Positions 23,014 through 27,610 of a stretch of DNA of 27,610 nucleotides are shown here, one piece after another. Numbering within the stretch: position 1 is the first letter of the stretch; each line of letters starts with the position of its first letter. The stretch comes from a virus. The translations under genes were made by a program, and so were the position numbers. The notes beneath the pieces were generated by a model. The model saw nothing but the letters and a program-made list of their open reading frames with translations, was not told where the DNA came from and did no database searches. The stretch lies in the IMG/VR virus record IMGVR_UViG_3300046741_000010, positions 1 to 27,610 of that record. One strand, written 5' to 3'.

Positions 23014-24687
23014 ATGGTCACTTACTCGAACGAAGTCTCGATCAAAGACCGCCGGCCTCGCCTCGGTTCGCGCGCGTCGAACGAATCAAGTCGGATCAAG
23101 ATGGGGGCTGATCTGGCGCGCGCAATCCGCGCGAAGCTTCATGAGCGCGTTTCCCTCACGTGGCCCAACGATCGATACGTCCTCGATCCTGTCGGGTTCT
23201 GTCGACAGATCCTCGGCTTCGAACCATGGTCGCGCCAGCAAGAGCTACTCGAAGCCGTGCGCGACTTCGATCGCGTCGGCGTGTGTTCTGGCCAAAAGAC
23301 GTCAAAGACTCGGACGATCGCAGCGCTCGCCCTGTGGTGGTACTGCAGCACCCCGAACTCGCAATCGATCCTCTCGTCGACGACCGACCGGCAACTAAAC
23401 AAGGTCGTCTGGTACGAGCTCCAGCGCGTGCTTATGGAGTCGGGACGTTGCATCGACTGCAAGCGAAGCGACCCGCACGGACCGCGACCGTGCGCGCATT
23501 CGGCTCTTATCGATACCGGTCGCGTCGGCTCACTCGCTCGAACCGGCATCACCTCGAGTGACGGAACCCGCATGATCTTCGGCTTCACGAGCCGCGAGCC
23601 GGAAGCCGTGCAAGGCATCTCGGGCCCGAACAACCTGTATCTGATCGACGAGTGTACCGGCGTCGAAGATCTCATCTACGAAGCCATACGCGGCAACCTA
23701 AGCGGCGGCGGCAAGCTGGTTTGCATATCGAACCCGACCCGTAACGAAGGCTTCTTTTATCGGATCTTCAACGACGATGAATCCGTGTTTCACCGGATGC
23801 GTATCTCGTCCGAAGAATCCCCGAACGTCGTCGCCGGGCGCGTCGTAATCCCCGGCCTCGCGACTCGCCAATACGTCGACGAGCTCGAAGGCGAATACGG
23901 TCGCGACTCCGCGTTCTTTCGCGTGCGCATTCTCGGAGAGTTTTGCCAAGCAGAAATCGGCCGGATCTTCCCGATGGACTTGATCACCGCCGCCCAACAG
24001 CGCCTCGAAGACGCGCCAGCCGACGGCCTCTTGTTCGTCGGAATAGATCCCGCCGGTTCCGGCTCCAAAGGCGACGAGTCAGGTTTCAGCGTGCGCCGAG
24101 GGTTCCGGCACCTCGCGCTCGAGGCGCACCGCGGCATGACCGCCCAAGCGATCCTCGGACACGTTCTGCTTTTGATCCGAACCTTCGGCGTCGATCGCGA
24201 AGTGCCTGTCGTCGTGATCGATCGCGACGGAGCCGTCGGCGCCGAAGTATACGGAACGTTCCGCGCCTACCACGAAGCACACCCGTATGGGTTCCGTTTG
24301 ATCGGCGTTCGCGGCTCGGTCCGACCGTTCCGCGATCACGAGAACTACGCGCTCGTTCGCGATCAAGTCTGCGCGTCGCTCGAACGCTGGATTCGATCGG
24401 GCGGATCATTGATCTCCGATAACCACCTCGCCGCCGAACTCCACGTCATGACCTGGAGCATCGACGACCGTTCGCGCCTAAACCTGATCGACAAAGATTC
24501 GATCAAGGCCATTCTGAAAAGATCGCCCGATCGTTTTGACGCGCTCGCATTATCGACGTGGGAACCCACCTGGATGACCTATGACCCGACGCCGCTCCCA
24601 CCGTCGACGCCGCCGCCCGACATTCGAACGCCGCTCGTCGATCCGTATGCGATGCGCGATACGTGGGATCCGCGCAAACGTCGCTAA
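23014..24687 (+). CDS. terL: Terminase large subunit (packaging ATPase/nuclease)
   Basis: This is 557 aa from ATG 23014; an ATG at 23101 (528 aa) is possible, and neither has a strong ribosome site. The N-terminal ATPase has an unusual Walker A (SGQKTSKT, 92-99), Walker B LYLIDE (208-213), and between them a possible zinc knuckle (C146, C149, C160, H162). The C-terminal RNase H-like nuclease shows GIDPAGSGSKGDE (Asp345), VVVIDRDGAVGAE (Asp403) and SPDRFDALAL (Asp509). It cuts concatemeric DNA and powers packaging through the portal. It is transcribed away from the portal and head genes, unlike most phages. Confidence 0.95.
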   Translation: MVTYSNEVSIKDRRPRLGSRASNESSRIKMGADLARAIRAKLHERVSLTWPNDRYVLDPVGFCRQILGFEPWSRQQELLEAVRDFDRVGVCSGQKTSKTRTIAALALWWYCSTPNSQSILSSTTDRQLNKVVWYELQRVLMESGRCIDCKRSDPHGPRPCAHSALIDTGRVGSLARTGITSSDGTRMIFGFTSREPEAVQGISGPNNLYLIDECTGVEDLIYEAIRGNLSGGGKLVCISNPTRNEGFFYRIFNDDESVFHRMRISSEESPNVVAGRVVIPGLATRQYVDELEGEYGRDSAFFRVRILGEFCQAEIGRIFPMDLITAAQQRLEDAPADGLLFVGIDPAGSGSKGDESGFSVRRGFRHLALEAHRGMTAQAILGHVLLLIRTFGVDREVPVVVIDRDGAVGAEVYGTFRAYHEAHPYGFRLIGVRGSVRPFRDHENYALVRDQVCASLERWIRSGGSLISDNHLAAELHVMTWSIDDRSRLNLIDKDSIKAILKRSPDRFDALALSTWEPTWMTYDPTPLPPSTPPPDIRTPLVDPYAMRDTWDPRKRR

Positions 24688-24783
24688 ATACCGCTATCCG
24701 TTATACAGTCAAATATAGCTATGACACTAACAGTTAGTATGACTGTTAGCATGATGTATACAATGATACTCTCGGGAGATGGC
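24688..24783. promoter_or_regulatory. AT-rich leader of the small-terminase-like gene
   Basis: This 96-bp gap is distinctly AT-richer than its surroundings. It holds a 23-bp inverted repeat (24727-24749) and a TATACA element (24757-24762) that could serve as a -10, with only a poor -35 (TTAGTA) 17 bp upstream lying within the palindrome. A promoter overlapped by an operator is plausible but unproven. Confidence 0.45.
24727..24749. promoter_or_regulatory. 23-bp palindrome, putative operator of the HTH gene
   Basis: CTAACAGT and ACTGTTAG are exact inverted copies with a 7-bp spacer, 34 bp before the chosen ATG. The downstream protein has an N-terminal helix-turn-helix, so autoregulation is possible. 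Confidence 0.55.
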
Positions 24784-25404
24784 ATGTCGAATACAACTGT
24801 ATACGTAACGCCGCCGATTACACAAGGCGAAGCTATGTTGCGCGCAGTCCCGGCGTCGATTGCGCGGATTGCGCGCGAACTCGCCGTTCGATCGCGCCAG
24901 TCCGTGCATCTATGGCGACACGGCTTGAAGCTACCTTCACAAGCTGCGCGCGCTCGCATGCGTGACGTCTACTCGATCCCCGTGGAGACTTGGGATCGTC
25001 CGCCCGATCCACCCGGCCTCGCTGCACCGTCGACCACCGCTTCGAGCTCGTTGACGCCCACGCCCACGCCGGTCCGGGCGATCTCCGAGATACAAGCTTC
25101 GACAGCGGCGGCGATCGGCGTGAGCGCGACCCTCGCCGACACGCAAGCTCTGATCGACGAGGTTCGCCGCAAGCGCGCAACGCCCGGCATGAGCGCGCTC
25201 GATTACATGCGCGTCGTCCGTATGGAGGCGCAGCTGTTGCGCCAGAAAGCCGGCCTCGAGCTCGCCGCCGAGCAAGTCGACGACCGTATCGTCCGGAACA
25301 ATCCACGGTGGCGCCAGCTTCGCGAAGCACTCGCCGATATCCTCTCCCACTATCCCGACGCCGCGGAGCGTGTCGCTGTCATGCTCGACCGGCTCGACTT
25401 GTGA
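24784..25404 (+). CDS. HTH protein, probable small terminase subunit
   Basis: This 206-aa protein starts at ATG 24784 (GGGAGA upstream). Residues about 25-70 form an XRE-like helix-turn-helix (IARIARELAVRSRQSVHLWR, then YSIPVETW). A Pro/Thr linker follows (about 75-98), then helical segments suited to oligomerisation (QALIDEVRRKRATPG, VVRMEAQLLRQKAGLELAAE). DNA-binding N-terminal part plus helical oligomer domain is the small-terminase plan, and it follows terL on the same strand, though the usual order is reversed. A transcription regulator is the main alternative; the palindrome in its leader would fit that too. The 3' end overlaps the methyltransferase gene by 55 bp, tail to tail. Confidence 0.7.
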   Translation: MSNTTVYVTPPITQGEAMLRAVPASIARIARELAVRSRQSVHLWRHGLKLPSQAARARMRDVYSIPVETWDRPPDPPGLAAPSTTASSSLTPTPTPVRAISEIQASTAAAIGVSATLADTQALIDEVRRKRATPGMSALDYMRVVRMEAQLLRQKAGLELAAEQVDDRIVRNNPRWRQLREALADILSHYPDAAERVAVMLDRLDL

Positions 25405-26051
25405 CCGCTTCGAGCCGATCGAGGAAGTCGCACGCGCTGATCACGTGGCGTCGACTCGAGTACGCTGATTCGACCTTGGCCACCCTGACCCCGCCCACGC
25501 TGCCAAACGAACCATGCATATTCGTCCGAATCCGTACCGCGATCGTCGAACGCCGGGCGATTCGGTAGCACGTACACAGACGGCATGAACGCGCGCAGCG
25601 CCGCCGCCCGACGTTCCGACCCGAGATAGTTCAGCCGTAGCAGCGCGACGACGACCGCCGCGCGGAGCTCGAACGCATGCTCGATTACCTCGCTCGCGAT
25701 CCTGAACGGTGGGTTCAGAATCGCGACGTCGACGTCGACGCCGCTCGGCTTCGCGTAGTCCAGGAACGACCCGATGTGTACGCTTCCCCCATACCCGCTC
25801 GGACCGGCGAGACGTCGAAGCGCCGGCTCGTGTCGCGCTTCGAGCTCTGCCAAGTGCCACTCGAGCACCGGGAAAGCATGCCGTTGACGATAGCCGTTCA
25901 CGGCTCGAACGATGGCGCCATCACCAGCCGTCGGCTCAAGCCAAACGCCGCCACGCAGTGGCACCGCTTCGAGCAGCCGTTCGACGCACCAACCCGGCGT
26001 CGGATAGTAGTCAGCCGCCGACCGTTGCCCGCCGCGCTTCGTGGAACTCAT
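25350..26051 (-). CDS. DNA methyltransferase (probable N6-adenine type)
   Basis: This 233-aa protein starts at ATG 26049-26051 (MSSTKRGGQRSAADYYPTPG); the ribosome site is weak and longer in-frame starts would overlap the upstream gene. Motif I (WLEPTAGDGAIV, 37-48) binds S-adenosylmethionine and motif IV (ILNPPF, 111-116) is the catalytic NPP-F of amino-methyltransferases. It is short, without a clear target-recognition domain beyond about residue 150. No restriction partner is present, so a role in protecting phage DNA from host restriction or in regulation is inferred. The basic C-terminal 25 residues overlap the small-terminase-like gene antisense and look poorly conserved. Confidence 0.85.
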   Translation of the reverse strand: MSSTKRGGQRSAADYYPTPGWCVERLLEAVPLRGGVWLEPTAGDGAIVRAVNGYRQRHAFPVLEWHLAELEARHEPALRRLAGPSGYGGSVHIGSFLDYAKPSGVDVDVAILNPPFRIASEVIEHAFELRAAVVVALLRLNYLGSERRAAALRAFMPSVYVLPNRPAFDDRGTDSDEYAWFVWQRGRGQGGQGRISVLESTPRDQRVRLPRSARSGHKSSRSSMTATRSAASG

Positions 26052-26082
26052 GCACCCGGTATGTGTGCGACCGATCGCCGCG

Positions 26083-26418
26083 TCAACCGCCGCGCATGCG
26101 TTCGAGCCGCCGACGCGTCGCTCGTCCCTGCTCATCGGTCGGCGGCTTCCACTCGCCGCAGCCACACGGAATGAGCTGATCGAGTGGCTGCCCGAACGCG
26201 CTAACGCCCGGCAACGTCGAGTCACGCCCATGGACTAACGTGCACGTGACGCCGGTCGGCGTCTCTGCATAGCTATAGATCGTGTAGTGAAACCTCGGGT
26301 TCTCCGTCGACCGATAGCAAATCAGCTTGCCGCCGCTGCAGCCTGGCCACCGCCGAGCCGCCGCTCGAACAGCTTCCGGTCGCGCTTCGACCCATGCGTT
26401 CCACTCGTCGTCTGTCAT
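26083..26418 (-). CDS. Hypothetical protein, 111 aa
   Basis: The ATG at 26416-26418 gives MTDDEWNAWVEARPEAVRAA, then CYRSTENPRFHYTIYSYAET, LVHGRDSTLPGVSAFGQPLD and a terminal polar helix. The composition and regular alternation are those of a real small globular protein, and the pattern recalls small conserved proteins common in phages of high-GC hosts. No function is known to me. It precedes the methyltransferase on the same strand with a 31-bp gap and is likely co-transcribed. It has no strong ribosome site. Confidence 0.7.
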   Translation of the reverse strand: MTDDEWNAWVEARPEAVRAAARRWPGCSGGKLICYRSTENPRFHYTIYSYAETPTGVTCTLVHGRDSTLPGVSAFGQPLDQLIPCGCGEWKPPTDEQGRATRRRLERMRGG

Positions 26419-26465
26419 GCGCCATTGATTGCATATTCGCCGGTCGCATGCGATGCCGACGAGTC

Positions 26466-26690
26466 ATGATCAAATTCACGGCAAGCACAAAGACGGGCGC
26501 GAAGCTCATCACCTTCGGGCTGTCCGATGGCAACCTGCAAAGGCTCAGACAAAGCCAGCCCATACTCGTCGACCTAGAGCCGCTTGGAGTGCCCGGCGTT
26601 CAGTTCATGATCATGTGGGGCGAGACCGAGCAGGCAATCGTTGACGCGTTAAAAGCTGCCGGCTTCAACGTGGACCCCGAGCAGTCATGA
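26466..26690 (+). CDS. Small hypothetical protein, 74 aa
   Basis: ATG 26466 begins MIKFTASTKTGAKLITFGLS, followed by RQSQPILVDLEPLGVPG and EQAIVDALKAAGFNVDPEQS. It looks like a compact alpha/beta protein. The next gene overlaps its stop by 4 bp (ATGA), a strong sign of a real, translationally coupled pair. The function is unknown. The region upstream to 26418 contains only a short gap between divergently arranged genes. Confidence 0.75.
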   Translation: MIKFTASTKTGAKLITFGLSDGNLQRLRQSQPILVDLEPLGVPGVQFMIMWGETEQAIVDALKAAGFNVDPEQS

Positions 26691-27205
26691 TGCCGACGCT
26701 TCGACCCACACACCACTGCTTCGACGACGCGCTCGACTTCCTAGAGCTCTTACGGCTCGACGACCCGACCTTGCGCGACGACATACTCGCGTCGATCCGC
26801 GTCGCGCATGCCGTGTGCGTATCGAGTACCGGCGTCCGCTATGCGCATGCGTGGGTCGAAGAACACGTGCACGACGACCCGGACCGCGCGACGTGGCCAA
26901 GCCGCGCAGTGTGGCAAGGCTACCTGGACGACGCCGGTCGCCGCGGATGGTACGCGGTCGACGCCGAATGGTTCTATCGGACCTTCGCCGTGCGCCGCTG
27001 CGCGCTTTACACGCTCACGGAGTGCGCGTTGCACAACCGCACCACCGGACACTATGGCCCTTGGCGTTTGGATCACTACGCACTAGCCACCCAGAAAGGC
27101 AACGCCGGACGCATCGTCGGCAACGTCGAAGGAGCGTCGCCGCTAGCGATCATTGCGCCCGACCAGCTCGGGAGCGCGAACGCCAAACGACGGAGCCGCA
27201 CGTGA
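26687..27205 (+). CDS. Hypothetical protein, 172 aa
   Basis: ATG 26687 overlaps the upstream stop (ATGA). The sequence is globular and rich in aromatic residues and His (TGVRYAHAWVEEHV, GRRGWYAVDAEWFYRTFAV, HNRTTGHYGPWRLDHYALAT), with a positively charged tail. I do not recognise a family with known activity. It ends one base before the stop of the convergent 98-aa gene. As part of a two-gene cassette with the 74-aa protein, it may be an accessory or host-interaction gene. Confidence 0.75.
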   Translation: MMPTLRPTHHCFDDALDFLELLRLDDPTLRDDILASIRVAHAVCVSSTGVRYAHAWVEEHVHDDPDRATWPSRAVWQGYLDDAGRRGWYAVDAEWFYRTFAVRRCALYTLTECALHNRTTGHYGPWRLDHYALATQKGNAGRIVGNVEGASPLAIIAPDQLGSANAKRRSRT

Positions 27206-27502
27206 CTAGCCTTCGACGAACAGCCGCGCGCGAACCGCGGCGTCCTTCGCTTCGAGCAACTTCCGAAGCGCGACCGTTCGTTCTGGATTGCTCGGAAGCT
27301 CCGCGACGAGCCGCTTCGCGAGTTCGCCGAACGGTTGCGACACTTCGCGCAAGTGCGCCGGCAAGTGGTCGGCGGCGAAGAACTGCAAGATGCGTTCGGG
27401 TCTCGGACCGAGCTCCGAAACGAGCCGCCGATCTACGTGTTCGGCTCGCGCGGCTTCGGTCGCTTCGCCTACTGGATTCGGGTTCGGGTTCGGGTCGCTC
27501 AT
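27206..27502 (-). CDS. Small helical-hairpin protein, possible Acb2/Tad1-hairpin type
   Basis: This is a 98-aa protein from ATG 27500-27502; the first 20 residues (NPNPNPNP) are disordered. Then come two predicted helices: ILQFFAADHLPAHLREVSQP leading into FGELAKRLVAEL, and NPERTVALRKLLEAKDAAVRAR (about 37-92). This two-helix arrangement and the ending ALRKLLEAKDAAVRA resemble small phage proteins that I associate, from memory, with the Acb2/Tad1 hairpin domain, which binds cyclic nucleotides to blunt CBASS or Thoeris defence. The resemblance is not verified and the family may be a different helical hairpin. It stands alone, convergent with the preceding genes. Confidence 0.75.
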   Translation of the reverse strand: MSDPNPNPNPVGEATEAARAEHVDRRLVSELGPRPERILQFFAADHLPAHLREVSQPFGELAKRLVAELPSNPERTVALRKLLEAKDAAVRARLFVEG

Positions 27503-27537
27503 GCCGCCGACGATACCCGACCGCCGTCGGCTCGCCG

Positions 27538-27610
27538 CCGCCCCCCCCCGAATTTCGCCGCCCCCCCCCAAATTTCAGCCCCCGCCGGGCTCCCGGATTA
27601 TTTTTGGGGG
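27538..27610. other. Homopolymer-rich terminal sequence, probable contig-end artefact
   Basis: The last bases contain two runs of about nine C, repeated AATTTC/AAATTTC pieces and a terminal poly-G. This is unlike anything else in the window and typical of low-quality assembly ends. No gene is supported here. Confidence 0.6.

Overview
This window is a stretch of a temperate, contractile-tailed (myovirus-type) phage genome from a high-GC bacterium. The host cannot be named from the sequence. Arg CGA/CGC and Ser TCG codons are common and no gene is clearly chromosomal. Head genes resemble the phage Mu type: a divergent Mu-like portal, an S49 protease fused to a scaffold, a gpT-like capsid, a gp36-like connector and a virion-morphogenesis protein. 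The tail genes are of the general P2/Mu contractile type: sheath, tube, frameshifted chaperone, tape measure, hub-spike, gp25-like wedge, gpJ-like wedge, gpI-like protein and fibres. No Mu-type DDE transposase is seen; the integration gene is a tyrosine recombinase.

Layout. 1-633 (+) is the C-terminal part of a tyrosine integrase whose 3' end contains a probable attP: a tRNA-Asn-like core flanked by paired TGGCCA arm sites and a 12-bp inverted repeat. A strong terminator (656-691) separates it from a long leftward (minus) late operon. Read in the direction of transcription, from 22930 down to 718, this encodes portal, protease/scaffold, decoration protein, major capsid, connector, virion morphogenesis protein, tail-end protein, sheath, tube, chaperone G and G-T, tape measure, hub-adjacent protein, hub-spike, gp25, gpJ, gpI-like, three fibre-type proteins, a small fibre-associated protein and an unknown 294-aa protein. 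The genes are tightly packed, often with 4-bp ATGA or GTGA overlaps. Between the last two lies a 345-bp non-coding stretch with a cluster of TGTCCGG half-sites.

To the right of the portal, the large terminase reads in the opposite direction (+), followed by an HTH protein that is probably the small terminase. Both have an operator-like palindrome just upstream. The last 2.2 kb holds a DNA methyltransferase and a small unknown gene (minus), two overlapping small genes (+), and a 98-aa helical-hairpin protein (minus) that resembles the Acb2/Tad1-hairpin type of cyclic-nucleotide sponge, a tentative call. The final ~70 bases are C-homopolymer-rich and look like a poor-quality contig end.

Because the tRNA-like core has the integrase on one side and phage late genes on the other, the sequence looks like attP in a non-integrated or circular phage genome rather than a prophage end. 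No lysis, replication or repressor genes were recognised here; they presumably lie beyond the left or right edge.
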